Origin: Desmodesmus armatus
Lineage: Eukaryota; Chlorophyta; Chlorophyceae; Sphaeropleales; Scenedesmaceae
NCBI GenBank assembly: GCA_007449985.2
Contig: VIIQ02000892.1
Span: 92,628 to 156,627, forward strand
Length of the DNA: 64,000 bases
Direction of reading: 5' to 3'
The notes below the pieces were generated by a model. The model had not been told where the DNA came from, searched no databases, and saw only the letters and a program-made list of their open reading frames with translations. The translations under genes were made by a program, and so were the position numbers. Within the stretch, counting starts at the first letter, position 1. Each line of letters opens with the position of its first letter. Below, one piece after another: positions 11,182 through 23,628 of this stretch.

Positions 11182-12238
11182 TGCTGCTGCAGCTCCCGCC
11201 ACCAGTGTGCACCACCTGTCTCAACTCTGTCGTGCGGGACCAGTGAGTTGCATAAAGGACTACATAAAGGACAGAAGGCGGCAGCAGCAACCTGCAACTT
11301 GCTGCTGCCGCATGTTATCAGCCTGTGTGCCCCAGGAGCAGCCGCAGCAGCAGCCGTCGCTTGGCCACCAAGCAGCTGCTGCTGCTGGGGATGAGCCCCA
11401 AGCTGTGACATAGTGCCACCTGTGATGTGCTGTCCCTGCCCAGCAGCACCGCCAGCAAGCCTGCATGGCGCGTCAGCACAATTCAGAACAGAAGAACAGT
11501 CAAACAACGCGCCAGCACTGCAATGGGAGCTCCTTTGCAGGGTGGTGTACTGCCTACCAGTGTGATAGGTAGGCTACCTGCAACTGGGTGTGGCGACAAC
11601 ATATGGGTCATCTAGGTGTCAGCAGCAGCGAGAGTAAAACAGCAGCAACAGCATGAGCATGCCTGCAGGTGCCCCATATCGCCAGGAAACTTATGCATGT
11701 GGCCTCCTTGCTGGGTGCAGGAAACCTACAGCGAGCGCAGTTGGAAATGACGGCCCGTGGGGTCGTGTGCTTGGCATGGCAGCACGTGGGTGGGTGGGTG
11801 ATTGGCTGGGTAGGCAGCAAAATGTTTGTGTTGACTACGGCACCACATCAAGGTATGTCACCTGTGGGATGGACCACATGCTGGCTGTTCCCGTTCAGGT
11901 GCTGAAATTGTGTCTGAGTGCTTCCAGTGCCAGGTCACTTTGCTTCCTGTCTCACCATTAACCCCTCTTCACAATTCGACTGTGGCATTCATTTGGACCG
12001 AGGCATTCATTTGGACCGACTGCTCCTCCTTTCCCCGCCACCACATGATACTCAACCCTGCTGACAACCCTGATTCCTTGAAAGCAACGTGTGCAGCTCA
12101 GCTGCAACATCTCCGTGCTCAACCTGCTGCCATCATGCCCGAGACACCGCCGCCCCTTCCCAAACACACCCACTCAATGCAGTCTCACCTGCTTCATGCT
12201 CTGTCGCCAAAGCCGCAGTGCCCCCCCCCCCCCCCCCG

Positions 12239-14125
12239 TCACTGTGCCAGTGCTTCTTCAGCCTGCTGTGCCACATCATCATCTCCCTCGTCCACGTAGA
12301 GCTGCAGCAGCTGCCTCCACACAGGCTCGTCACCAGGACCCTGCAGGGAAGCGCCGTCAGAACGGAATGGGACAAGATAGACGGCAGCACACGGTGATTT
12401 TCAGGAAGGCACGAATAAACGCAGTGCAGCATGAACTCCTGCTATTTGATTTGGGTGTGCGCTGTTGGGGTGCCAGCATTGAACTCAGCAATGAAAGGGG
12501 ACAGCAAACTGAGCAAGAGTCAAGCAGACCTAGCTGACAGCCCACCCTGCATAATGGCATGCTCAGTTGCTGTCACAGCACAGACACCATGCTAGCAAGC
12601 AACATGCCAGAGACACCCAGAGACTGCAACACACCTCTTGCTTCAGCTCTGCTGGTGTGCCTTCCGAGTAGTCCAGAGCTGTCAAATGCGGCAGCCGCTG
12701 CAGCTGCTGCAGCTGTGTGACCAGCAGCGGTGTAGGGGGGTCATCCACAGTCAGCTCCAGCTCCCTCAGCCCTGTCAGCTGACACACCGCCTGCAGGGTC
12801 TGCCCTGTGTCCGCTGACACATTGTCTGCAAGGTCCCCTGCTGTACCGGTCAACAGGTGCAATGTGTGCAGCCCACTCAGCCCCTGCAGTTGGGTTAGCT
12901 GCCGTGGGCTGTAGCGCAGGTAGCACATATTGAGAGACTGTAGACTTGGACAGCAGCTGACAATGCGGCTGCTTTCCGGGGCTGAGGCAGAACCGTACGG
13001 CTCCTTGACCGCTGAGATGTCGAGAGACGTCAGCTGCAGCAGCTGCTTGCCAGTAGGGAACAGGTGCTGCCACACACCTGCTGGCAGCCTGCACTCACTG
13101 ATGCTGAGGTGCTGCAGGTTGCGGTTGGCTGTCAGGGCTGCGTAGGCTGCTGCAGGAGGGTTGCGCTGCTCAACTTCCCAAAAGGCAAAAGCTCGCACGG
13201 TGTTCCTAAGGTCCAGGTGTGTCAGCTGCGTCTGGTGTTCCAGCAGGGACAGGAGCGCCGCCACCCCTGCTGCGCCGGAAGGCGGCTGCAAGTGGCAGGC
13301 TGCTAGCTCCAGGTGCTGCAGCTTGGCTTTGCCAGCCAGTGCAGCCGGCTCAAACGCGGCGCTTATCAATGCCAAGCGCGTGAGCTGACTGACACCCGAC
13401 AGCATGCTGGCAGTGGCACACTGCTTCAGTGGGTACAGGTCGGCCAGCCGCAGGTCGACCAGCCGGGTCAGCGCCTGCAGGGGCTGCAGGGCAGGGCTGG
13501 CTGGGTCAGGGCACTGCAGGGTGAGTGCAGCAAGCTCAAGGTAGGTGAGCTGCGGCAGCTGCTGCAACACTGTAGTGGGGAAGCAGGTGCGTTTACCAGC
13601 CCCATCAGCCATGTAGCCAAGGCTGAGGTTCTCCAGCGCAGGCAGCTGCTGCAGTGCTGCTGCAAGACCCTCATCACCATCAAGCAGCCTGCACTCATTG
13701 AGCGCAAGCTGCTTGAGGGGTCGTGCCCCCGCTGCAACAACAGCCCCCAGCACGCCCTGGACGCCACTGCCTGGCAGCAACTGCAAGTGTAACTGTGCAA
13801 GCTGAAGGCTGTGCAGCTGCAGGGTTGAGGGCAGCTGACGGAGGGTCGGTTCGTAATCTTCCGGGCCCCACAGCTTCAAGCTGTTGACATGGCTGCCGTG
13901 CCTGTCCAAGTACAGCAGCACGCTATCCGCCTGCTGCTGCTCTGACACAGTTGTGCTGATGCTGCGCAGCGCTGCTACAGCTGCCTGGTGCAGCCTACTG
14001 TTGGCCCTGGCGGCACTGAACAGGCTGCGCTGGTCGTCGGCTGCACAGCACTGCAGCACTGCCAGCAGGCAGGGTGCAGGCAGCTCCAGCAGCAACAGTG
14101 GCTCATCTCCCTCAGGTACTTGCAT
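12239..14125 (-). CDS. F-box-like/LRR protein, family member A
   Basis: Two exons, 14125-12635 and 12340-12239, join in phase 0 to give 530 residues. The start is the ATG at 14125 (MQVPEGDEPLLLLELPAP). Residues about 10-55 (LPAPCLLAVLQCCAADDQRS...SRLHQAAVAAL) fit an F-box-like helix bundle. The rest is a long array of LRRs of the form LQHLELAACHL or LTSLDIS, rich in Leu, Gln and Ala. The short last exon encodes GPGDEPVWRQLLQ and an Ala/Glu-rich end shared by the family. F-box/LRR proteins are usually substrate receptors of SCF ubiquitin ligases, with the LRR arc binding targets; the target here is unknown. This is the only member on the minus strand, divergent from member B. The frame is intact. 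Confidence 0.8.
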
Positions 14126-14777
14126 CCTGGCGTTCAAGACAAACACACAGCACAACAGCACGTTTGAACAGGCCTGGGCGCCACAAACCATAATGATTGT
14201 GCCTTTGAGGCTGGCACTGCTGGACATGTGATAGATATCTCTCAATAATTCAGCTTGGAGCAGCACTGCAGTGCAGGTGGCCGGCTGAATCCAAAACAGG
14301 GAACCCATACCTTGACAGGAACTTGAAGTGGTTGGACACTCAGGACCAAAGCAGAGTTTGGGGTGTCGGAAAACTGGCGGGGGTGATCTGGAACAGCAAC
14401 GGTGATGGACCACGGGTGATGCAACTATCAGTTCAACGAGTTGACATTCCAAGAATCAACACTTCGCAACAGTGCTGAACTGAACACAACCATCGAAACG
14501 TTGATTTTTTTGAATTGATGAGCCCACCACAGAACACCAGAACAGTGTGCCACACTTGTACAAGTCTGTCTTGTGATAGCAAGTTGCATCTTCTCGGTCC
14601 TGAAGCTGATCCAGCACAATCTTGGAAGCTGCAGCTCTACAAATTTCGGTGACCTGCTCGCAGTGTTGGCTCAGTCAGGTGCGCACCTGCTGTTGTGCCG
14701 TACTCACATCCTGTGTCATGTCAAGGGTCTGCCCTTTTTTGGTTGCAGTACTGATTCAATGCGGTCGATGCTGCAGG
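14126..14777. promoter_or_regulatory. Bidirectional promoter between LRR members A and B
   Basis: About 650 bases separate the ATG codons of A and B. On the B side the ATG follows an acceptor-like CTGCAG directly, as in member C, so a 5' leader exon probably lies in this interval. No TATA box or other element stood out. Confidence 0.4.
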
Positions 14778-16386
14778 ATGCAACCAGCACCTGAGAAGTC
14801 AGTACATTTCCCGCTGCTGGCGCTGCCAGACTCCTGCCTGTTGGCGGTGCTGCAGTGCTGTGCAGCTGACGACCAGCGCAGCCTGTTCAGTGCCGCCAGG
14901 GCCCACAGCAGGCTGCACAACACAGCTCTAGCAGCGCTGCACAGCATCGATATAGATGCGCGCGACCAGCAGCAGGCTGATAGTGTGCTGCTGTACGGAG
15001 ACAGGCACGGTCGCCATGTCAACAGCCTGACGCTGTGGGGGCCGCATCGATTTGGAGAGCAACTGCTACTCCTTAGGCTGCCCCCCAGCCTGCAGTTGCA
15101 CAGCCTGGAGCTAGGAGGGTGGCTACTGCAGTTGCTGCCTGGCCGCAGCTTTCAGGGTGTGCTGGGGGCCGCTGTTGCTGCTGTAGGGGCGCCACCTCTC
15201 AAGAAGTTGCGGCTTGGTGACTGTATCCTGCTGGATGGGGCAGATGGGCTGGCAGCAGCACTGCTGCAGCTGCCAGCGCTGGAGCACCTCAGCCTTTGGG
15301 ATATGGAGGATTCTGCACCGGCAGTCCTTGACAGCTGGCCGTACATGCCCAAACCAGTGTGCTTCCCAACAGAGGTGTTGCAGCAGCTGCGGCAGCTTAA
15401 CCACCTGGAGCTTGTTGCTCTGGGGGATGGAAACCTCAACATCACTGCCAACATGCTGTCAGGCACGTGTCACCTTACACACCTGGCATTGAATAGCGCT
15501 GTGTTCGAGCCGGCTGCACTGGCCGACAAGGCCAAACTGCAGCACCTGGAGCTAACATGCTGCAATTGGGAGCCACCTGGTGGTGCAGGGTTGGCGGCGC
15601 TGTTGTCCCAGCTGCAGCACCAAACACAGCTGACGCACCTGGGCCTGATAAGCAGCGTGTGCGCTGCGGGGGAAGTCAGCCCTCCCGCATCAGCCTATGC
15701 AGTCGTTAGATATGTGTTCCCTGCGCTATACCACACAGCAGCTGGCCCAACTGCAGGGGCTGACTGGGCTGCACACACTGCACCTGGTGACCGACACAGG
15801 ACGGGGGGTTGTGTCGGCTGGCACAGGGGAGACACTGCAGGCGGTGTGTCAGCTGACAGGGCTGAGGGAGCTGGGGCTGTATGTATATGACTCCACAACA
15901 CCGCTGCTGATTACACAGCTGCAGCAGCTGCAGCGGCTGCAGCATTTGACAGTGCTGCACTACGAGGGTGACGGCCCACCAACAGTGCTCAAGCAGCAGG
16001 TAGGTTACTCCTTTGACTTGAGTCCCTGTGCTTGCATGTTGGTTGTGAACAGGCCGTGGTACCACCGGTTGAGGGTGGGCTGCTGTAGCAGCTAGCGCTA
16101 GCTGTCACTGCTTGACTCTTGCCAGTCTGCCAACACCTTCGGTTTGTATGTTGAGTGCTGACATCACCTCACTCGAATTGCAGGAAGTATATGTTGCGCT
16201 GCCTGCATTCGTCAGCATCGCCTTGTGATGCATCCTTAGATCATATCTTGTCCGGTGTCTGTGCTGCTGCCGTCTCCTGCGCAGGCCCCAGGTGATGAGC
16301 CCGTGTGGCGGCAGCTGCTGCGGCTCCACTTGGATGAGGAAGACCCTGATGTAGTACAGCAGGCTGCTGCAGCCCTGGAACTGTGA
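14778..16386 (+). pseudogene. F-box-like/LRR member B, disrupted by deletions
   Basis: The start (MQPAPEKSVHFPLLALPDS), F-box-like region and first LRRs are intact from 14778. Compared with its paralogues it lacks about 30 residues of LRR near 15425 (in frame), and about 65 residues at 15702, where GCCTATGCAG is joined to TCGTTAGATATG. The second deletion shifts the frame: from 14778 the frame runs to a stop at 15890 (370 residues), while family-like LRRs continue in another frame (about 15697-15999). The donor after 15999 and the last exon 16285-16386 (APGDEPVWRQLL) are still well formed. It is either a young pseudogene or a truncated protein without the conserved tail. Confidence 0.75.
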
Positions 16387-17998
16387 CAGCTGGGAGGACC
16401 ACTGCTGCTCCGACGACAGGGCGTGAAGCAGGTGACAGTGTGCTGCGGGTGGGGTTTTTGTCTGGCATGGTTTGGTGGCACCAGGATGGGCAAGGATGTG
16501 CTGCAGCTGAAGTGCACACGTTTGTTACTTTCCACCATGACAACCATTGGATCGGTGGCTGTGGGGAGGAGCGAGCATCCTGTGGTGGTAAGGCACAGGG
16601 GGGGGGGGATAGGGCTAAAAATCTGGCACGGTGGGGTTTGTTGCAAGGCAGGAAGCAAGCAGACTGCTATTGCATAGCTCACAGGCAGGTAGGTGGGGCA
16701 GCCAGCATGTGGTCCAACAACAGGTGGCATATGCATGTGTTGGTACATTGATGGCTGCGCAGCTAGCTGGTCACCCGTGTACTCCGCCCCTTCCTATACA
16801 CCATCAAGTTGCGCATAGGACGCTACTTGTGAGGTTCTGTTGTGAAAGAAGCCACGTGCATCACCCTAAGTGATGCATCCTCCCTCCCATGCTCCTGCTG
16901 CTGGTGGTGGCCACTTTGCTCCTGCTGCTGGTCCTGCCTTCTCCACCAGCAGGTGCAGATTGCCCACTTTCTACAATGGCACACTGCACTGCTAAGGAGC
17001 TCACTGAGCATTGACTGCATTGATTGCAGCATTGAATTTTGAGCATTGATTGCAGTGCTGACGTGGTGTGTTGGCTGTGCTGCCGCTGTGTGCTGCTCCA
17101 TGCAGGTGCGATGGTGGTGACGCTGGGCAGAGACGGAAAATCACTGCCGACGTCGTTGCAGTGCTGGGGGCAGCCCGATGCAGCTGCTGCTGGGCGTGCA
17201 GATAGCTTGGTGATGAGCAGCAGCAGTAGCAGGAGCACCAGCAGCAGTGTTCACTAGTGGCCGCCAGCCAGCAGCTGTAGCAGCAGCGCACAGTGGTGGC
17301 GGGAGCTGTGGAAGCATGCACTGTAACTTTGTTTGGGTACTTGCCACCCATGGCAACCATGTCGCACACAACATCACTCTGTACAGCTGCAAGCAGCTTT
17401 TTGCAATACATGAACTGTACCACAGTCTCGCCCATGCCTGCGCGCATGCACTTCCCTGGCCAAGGGCGAGATCATGGGTGGATGCACTACCTGCTTGATC
17501 ACCGAAACCATGACATCGTGTTTTCTGATCATTCAGAAGCATGTTAGCAATTCGATGAAGTCCAGGTCACGGCCCAGCACAAGAGATTCATGGGTCATGG
17601 GTCATGGCATGAATATCCGCCTTGCATCTTAAGCCAGGCTTAGCCTTCAACCTTGACTCTAGACACTCGATATTTCACAAGTCTATTGAAACCCATGCAC
17701 CAGTCCATGACCATCAGGCAGTCAGTTCACAAATCACCAGATCAACTCTACTGGCAGAGGCAGCAGTTCTTGCCTTGTAGCTTGCTTTCACCCCTGTGAC
17801 TCGGTAGGACTTTATTAGAAGTAATCGGCAGGTGCGGCCCTTGTGGTCACAAGTTCCCTGCTTGTAGTGTTGGTGCAGTCCAGGTGATGCTGTGCTGTTG
17901 TGCCACTCTCATATGATGTTTGTGGAAGCGGTCTGCCTCAACTGCATCCTTACATGTCGTTGATCGAAGTACTGTTTTTCTGCTTTTGCTGCTGCAGG
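16387..17998. other. Spacer between LRR members B and C
   Basis: This holds the B downstream flank and the C upstream flank. Short pieces (for example around 16900-17100) recur as variants downstream of other members, so it is part of the duplicated unit. A TGTAA occurs near 17323. No coding exon beyond the family was recognised. The end carries the pyrimidine-rich tract and CTGCTGCAG acceptor before the C start codon. Confidence 0.5.
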
Positions 17999-19882
17999 AT
18001 GTCGCCAACGTCCAGGCAGTCAGCACACTTTCCACTGCTGGCTCTGCCCGGCCCCTGCCTGCTGGCAGTGCTGCAGTGCTGTGCAGCCAGTGACCAGCGC
18101 AGCCTGTTCAGTGCCGCCAGGGCGCACAGCAGGCTGCACCAGACAGCTGCACTGGCGCTCAGCAGTGTCTGCACAACTGTGCGCCAGCAGCAGCGGGTGA
18201 ATAGTGTGTTGCTGTACTTGGACAGGCACGGCAGCCACGTCAACAGCCTGAAGCTGTGGGGCCTGGGGGAAGAAGAATACCGATTGACCCTCTTCCAGAT
18301 GGCTCCCACCCTGCAGCTGCACAGTCTTGAGCTTTCGGGGTTCGACGTGCAGTTGCTGCCAGGCAATGGCGTTCAGGGCGTGCTGGGGCCTGCTGCTGCT
18401 GCAGGGGCATCACCCCTCAAGCAGCTGGTGCTCCACCTCTGCACGCTGCTTGATGGTGATGAGGGTGTTGCAGCAGCACTGCTGCAACTGCTTGCGCTGG
18501 AGCACCTCAGCCTTCTAGGCAACATAGTTGCCGCAACCGCAGTGTCCGGTGAGGATTGGATCTGCTTGTCGACAGGGGTGTTGCAGCAGCTGCAGCAGCT
18601 CACCTACCTAGACCTCGGTGCTATCAAGCTGCAGGGCCCTGACCCCACCACCCCTGCCCTGCAGCCGCTGCAGGCGCTGACCAAGCTGGTCGACCTACGG
18701 CTGATCGTATTCTCTCCGAAAAGTAAGCTCTGCGTCACTGCCAGCGTGTTGTCGGGCATGTGTCACCTCACACGCCTGAGATTGAAAGAGGTTGGGTTTG
18801 AGCCAGCTGCACTGGCCGGCAAAGCCCAACTGCAGCACCTTGAGGTAGAAGGCTGCAGGGGGTTGCAGCCGCCGGGGGTTGCAGGGGTGGCGGCGCTGCT
18901 GTCCCAGCTGCAGCACCAGACGCAGCTGACACACCTGGACCTCCATTACAGCATGCACGCTGTTGACGAGCGCAGCCCCCCTGCAGCAGCCTACACAGCT
19001 TTGACAGCCAGCAGCAAGCTGCAGCACCTCGACATCAGCGGCTGCAAACCTCCGGCCAGCGTGTGGCAGCACCTGTTCCCTGCTGGCAGGGTGTTGCTGC
19101 ACCTGACGTCACTACGCATCGGCATAGCCCGGCAGCTGCCGCACGGTGCTGCAACAGCCCCGGAAGGTACCCGCATTGTCAGCTGCTGCCCTAGTCTGCA
19201 GTTTCTTGATCTGTCTTCCCTGCAGTACAGCATACAGCTGTTGACCCTACTGCAGGGGCTGAGTGGGCTGCAAAGCCTGCGCCTGACAACAGGTACATGG
19301 CCTGGTGTTGCAGGCGGTGTGTCAGCTGACACAGGGGAAGCATTGCAGGCAGTTGCTCAGCTGACAGGGCTGAGAGGGTTGGAGCTGTATGTCCGTGACG
19401 CTCCCACACAGATGTTGGTCACACAGCTGCAACAGCTGCAGCAGCTGCCGCATGTGACGGCGCTGGAGTACGCGCATGAAGGCATGCGGGCAGCGCTCAA
19501 GCAAGAGGTGAGTTGCACTGTTTTGGGTGGGCCAAGGTCACCTTCTCGGGTGCTTGGACATGCTTAAGAAGATGTCATGGTGCAGCATCACAGCTGCCCC
19601 TGGTTGGCTTCTTGTGCAGTCAGCTGTAGCACCCTGCGTGTTTGACATCACAACAAGCATGCTGCACACATCAACCATATGACGTACACTGCGACTGGAC
19701 TGCCTGAAGCTCCTGTGCGTGACATTGAGTGACTGCTTGTGGCCTTGTCACAAGCCGTGCTGCTGTTGTCTGCTGTGCAGGCCCCTGGCGATGAACCCGT
19801 GTGGCGGCAGCTGCTGCAGCTCTTCCTGGAAGACATTGACCCTGATGTAGCAGAGGAGGCCGCTGCAGCACTGGCACAGTGA
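17999..19882 (+). CDS. F-box-like/LRR protein, family member C
   Basis: Exons 17999-19507 and 19781-19882 join in phase 0 (GAG|GTGAGT donor, TGTGCAG acceptor), giving 536 residues. The ATG follows a CTGCTGCAG acceptor by one base, which implies an upstream leader exon; reading starts MSPTSRQSAHFPLLALPGP. The F-box-like segment spans about residues 12-57. LRRs follow to about residue 500, with units such as LQHLDISGCK and LTYLDLGAIK, and the last exon gives APGDEPVWRQLLQLF and an Ala-rich end. Every segment missing in member B is present, so this is a good reference copy. The expected role is an SCF-type substrate receptor (family knowledge); the substrate is unknown. Confidence 0.82.
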
Positions 19883-21714
19883 CGGCTGGGGGCGGTGTGG
19901 CTCTCATGACAGGGCCTACAGCAGGTGAGACTGTGTTTGGAGCCGGCCTTGTGCTGTCACAGGCTGGCAGAAGGTTGGGTACGGACTGGCACCGTGGACC
20001 GGCACTGTACTTGTAAGGGGAGCAGCGACACCCACAGGGCTGGTGGCTGCGCAGCCACCCTTCCATGCCTTGCTGCATGCAGCAAGGCATGGAAGGGTGG
20101 CTGGCTGGGGGAAGGGAGGGAGGTGTTGGGCTGCCGCCGCATAATGGGTTGTGGGGCACTTGCTGCAGGAGACAAGCCAGCAGGCCAACCAGCCCGGTGT
20201 GTGGCGCAGCTTGTGTATGGTGTGGTGTTTGTCACAGCTTGGGCTGTTGTTGCTTCAAGGCATTGGTTGCCTTGCAACACTGGCAGGCTCATATGGCACA
20301 TGATCCCATTCTTGACCCACCCATCATCCTGGTGATCACCTCAGCCTTGGCATGTCTTGATCCTGCACCTTTCCATCTTTCCTTTAGTGTACAGTGCAGC
20401 TTTGCTGGACCAGGCAAAGTGATGTCTTGTTGTGCCTGCTGCTCCTACTGCAGTTGGTGTGGCTCCCCTTCTTGCAGGCCACCCCAACCTTTATCTGCAC
20501 CACCCTGCCAAGGAGCTCAACTTGCCGTGCTGACGTGTTGTGCTGGGTGTGCTGCTTGCTGCTGCCGCAGCAGTGCTGCTCCATGCAGGCACTGACATTG
20601 CTGGTGCTGGGCTGGCAGGCTTTGAGTCGCTGATGGTCCATGGTTGATCAGGCGGGCTGCTGGGTGCATGGCGCCGCCGCCGCAGTTGTTGGGACCAGCT
20701 GGTCGCCCCTGGCCATGAGGCTGGGAGCAGTCGCAGTGCAATGCGCGGGTCGGAGTGGTAGCAGCTGTAGCGGCAGGAAGGGCACGTGGGGCCCCGGCAC
20801 ACTGTGACAGGCATGTGTCGTGTGTGCAGCACGCAACAGCAGAAGTGATGTCTGTTGCTGTGAATCATGTGCCTGCTTTGTTGTTGTTTGTAGTGAATGT
20901 GCTGGTTGGTGAGCAGGGAAGCAGAAGCAGCATGTTTTGCTGTTGGTGTTGGGTGCATCTAGCTGCAGCTGCGACTGAACACATTGTTACTCCGAGTCTG
21001 AGGGAAGATGGGCTGGCCCAGGATGAGACAGGGGTAACAGTCAGGAGGGTTGATGTGGGTGAACTTGACAGATGCGCCCATCATTGGCATGCAGTGGCCT
21101 GGTCGATTGGGCGGCCATTGATTGGTTGTCAAAGTGGCCTGGCAGACTTCGGGTTGCAAATTCAGCAATTGATTATTTCTCGATGGCTGAAGCAATCATC
21201 AGCGCACATCTCAGCAGAAGGCAGGTGCAGCTGAATGTGCAACTACATTTCAGGGTGTACAGTTGAGCCACGTCAGCAAAACCACCATGTCAGCACGACC
21301 CCAGTCAACCCTGCACCTCTAGGTACTTCACTGGTACTCAATGGCCTGAGCTACTGCAATTTGTCTCTTTTATTTTGTGAGAGTCCCTTCAGCCCAACCG
21401 TTCTAGGGAGCCATCAACAGATCATCGTGCTAGATCACCTGCCTGTTCGCGCTCTGACTCCGCTGAGCCAAGCCATTGTCGTGCAACGCTGTCAGAAGAC
21501 CTTTACATTGTCCACCTCCGTCACAGGTGCTCCTTACGGCAGGAACATCAGCTTCTGCTGTGCTCAAGCTGCTTCACGGTCTGCTGTGATTTGTGGCCGG
21601 GTTCAGTCACATAAGCGTCGTGACAATCGTTACTCAAGGACAGCAACGCACTAGAATGATGCAGCTTGCGCACTCGATTGCACTGGCTGCCCTTGCTGCT
21701 CCAGGATACAATCA
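19883..21714. repeat. Duplicated spacer unit, copy 1 (downstream of C)
   Basis: Most of this interval is closely similar, block by block, to 23629-25526. Shared blocks include GCAGGTGAGACTGTGTTTGG, a long non-coding stretch around 20180-20420 and a block at 20640-20760. Together with the following LRR gene it forms a roughly 3.7-kb tandem segmental duplication. No extra gene was recognised. Confidence 0.75.
20012..20016 (+). terminator. Candidate TGTAA polyadenylation signal of member C
   Basis: TGTAA lies 130 bases after the C stop codon. At the matching place after member D the sequence reads TGTGA. Confidence 0.4.
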
Positions 21715-23628
21715 ATGTTTGAGGCGCCAGCACCATCACCGCTGCTGGCCCTGCCAGACCCCTGCCTGTTGGCGGTGCTGCAGTGCTGTGCAGCTGACGA
21801 CCAGCGCAGCCTGTTCATTGCCGCCAGGGCGCACAGCAGGCTGCACCAGGCAGCCGTGGCAGCGCTGGGCAGCATCAGCATAGATGTGGGCCATCAGCAG
21901 CACGCGGATACTGTGCTGCTGTACTTGGACAGGCACAGCCGCCACATCAACAGCTTGCAGCTGCGGGGCCCGCAACGCAACTGGCGAGACCGGCTCACCC
22001 TCCGTCAGCTCCCCCCCACCCTGCAGCTGCACAGCCTTGAGCTTGAAGGGTGGAGGTTGCACTTGCTGCCCAGCACCGACTTCCAGGGCGTGCTGGGGGC
22101 TGCTGCTGCTGCTGCAGGCGCGCCACCCCTCAAGCAGCTGCAGCTCAAGGAGTGCACACTGCTTGATGGGGTGGAGGGTCTTGCAGCGGCACTGCAGCAG
22201 CTGCCTGCACTGAAGCACTTCAGCCTTTGCAACATTGTTGCTGAGGGAACCAGGGATTGGGCCCGCTTCCCAACTGGGTTGTTGCAGCAGCTGCAGCAGC
22301 TCTCCTATCTTGAGCTGGGTGCTGTCAGGCTGCAGGGCCCTGACCCGGCCAGCCCTGTCCTGCAGCCGCTGCAGGGGCTGACACGGCTGGTCGATCTGCG
22401 GCTAGCTAGCCTGTACCCAGACCGGCAGGCTGTCACTGCCAGCATGCTGTCGGGCGTGAGTCAGCTCACACGCCTAGCATTGGTAAGTGCCGCTTTGGAG
22501 CCGGCTGCTATGGCTGGCAAAGCCAAGCTGCAGCACTTGGAGCTATACGACTGCGACTTGCAGCCGGCTGGTGGTGCAGGGGTGGCTGCGCTGCTGTCCC
22601 AGCTGCAGCACCAGACGCAGCTAACGTACCTGGTCCTCCGTTACAGCATGCTCGCTGTTGATGAGCGCAGCCCACCTGCAGCAGCCTACTCAGCCGTGAC
22701 AGCAAGTAGCAAGCTGCAGCACCTCAACATCAGCGGCTGCAAACTTCCGGCCACAGTGTGGCAGCACCTATTCCCTGCTGGCAGGCAGCTGCTGCAGCTT
22801 ACATCACTCGACATCTCGGGGGTTTGGCAGCTGCTCTATGGTGCTGCCTCAGCCCCTGAAAGCAGCCGCATTGTCAGCTGCTGTCCTTGCCTGCAGTCGT
22901 TGAACTTGTGTTCACTGCGGTACAGCGCACAGCAGCTGACCCAACTGCAGGCGCTGAGTGGGCTGCACACGCTGCAGATGGTGACCGGCTCTGGTCAGGG
23001 GTTTGCGGCAGCTGATACTGGGGATGCTTTGCATGCGGTGTGTCAGCTGACAGGGCTGGGGGAGCTGGGGCTGTATGTCTGTGACGCTCCCACGCAGCTG
23101 TTGGTCAGGCAGCTGCAACAGCTGCAGCAGCTGTCGCATCTGACAGCACTGGAGTATGCGCATGAAGGCCTCGCAACAAAGGTGCTCAAGCAAAAGGTGG
23201 GTCTGCCTTGCTGCTTGTGTAGCCTCTTTCTATGACCTTGCTCGCTGTGTTTATTGCTTGCATGTTGCTTGTGCTTTGACCAACAGCACTTGTGTGCTGA
23301 AGGGTGGACTGCAATCTTCCCTTGCTTGAGTTTGGTTTCATCCCATTGGAATTATGTGTGGTAAGTGTCAGTGCTGATGCTCACAGATCACTCAAACTGG
23401 CAGACACATCTCTCAACTGGTGTAACTGGCAGTACGCGGTTGTGCTGCCTGCGGTTCTTGTACGTGTCCGTAAGCTTCTGTTTCCGGCTCAATGGGCGTT
23501 TTTGTGCTGCTGTGGCTCCTGTGCAGGGTCCTGGTGACAAGCCCGTGTGGCGGCAGCTGCTGCAGTTCTTCCGGCAACACAGCGACGCTGATGTGGCAGA
23601 GGAGGCCGCTGCAGCACTGGAACAGTGA
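21715..23628 (+). CDS. F-box-like/LRR protein, family member D
   Basis: Exons 21715-23196 and 23527-23628 join in phase 0 to give 527 residues, starting MFEAPAPSPLLALPDPCLLA. The F-box-like region is at about residues 8-52, followed by an unbroken LRR array and the last exon GPGDKPVWRQLLQFF. In that tail Lys replaces the Glu found in the other members (GDKP instead of GDEP). The start codon lies 13 bases after a CTGCTCCAG acceptor-like site, as in other members. The closest relative in the window is E, by shared flanks and gene order. The predicted role is an SCF-type ubiquitin ligase substrate receptor; the target is unknown. Confidence 0.82.

Larger units (their letters stand above)
8863..12238. 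other. 3.4-kb stretch without a resolved gene
   Basis: Apart from the possible coding segment and tandem duplication listed separately, I see a (GCA)n run at 8921-8951, a C13 run at 11041 and scattered protein-like pieces. One is an ATG-led hydrophobic stretch at 10537 (MAFLWSAAAWGCAAASVLLG), which resembles GNWGYAAASVLPLVVE at about 9680. A second is an open stretch at 10741-11040 containing GVLNALTSIAAVIWMV. They could be exons of an unrecognised membrane protein or diverged duplicates, but I could not join them into a model. Confidence 0.4.

Noticed and set aside
17900..17998. Upstream in-frame start for LRR member C before 17999
   Set aside because: Frame extension into 17900-17998 crosses a clear pyrimidine tract and CTGCTGCAG acceptor, and lacks family similarity.
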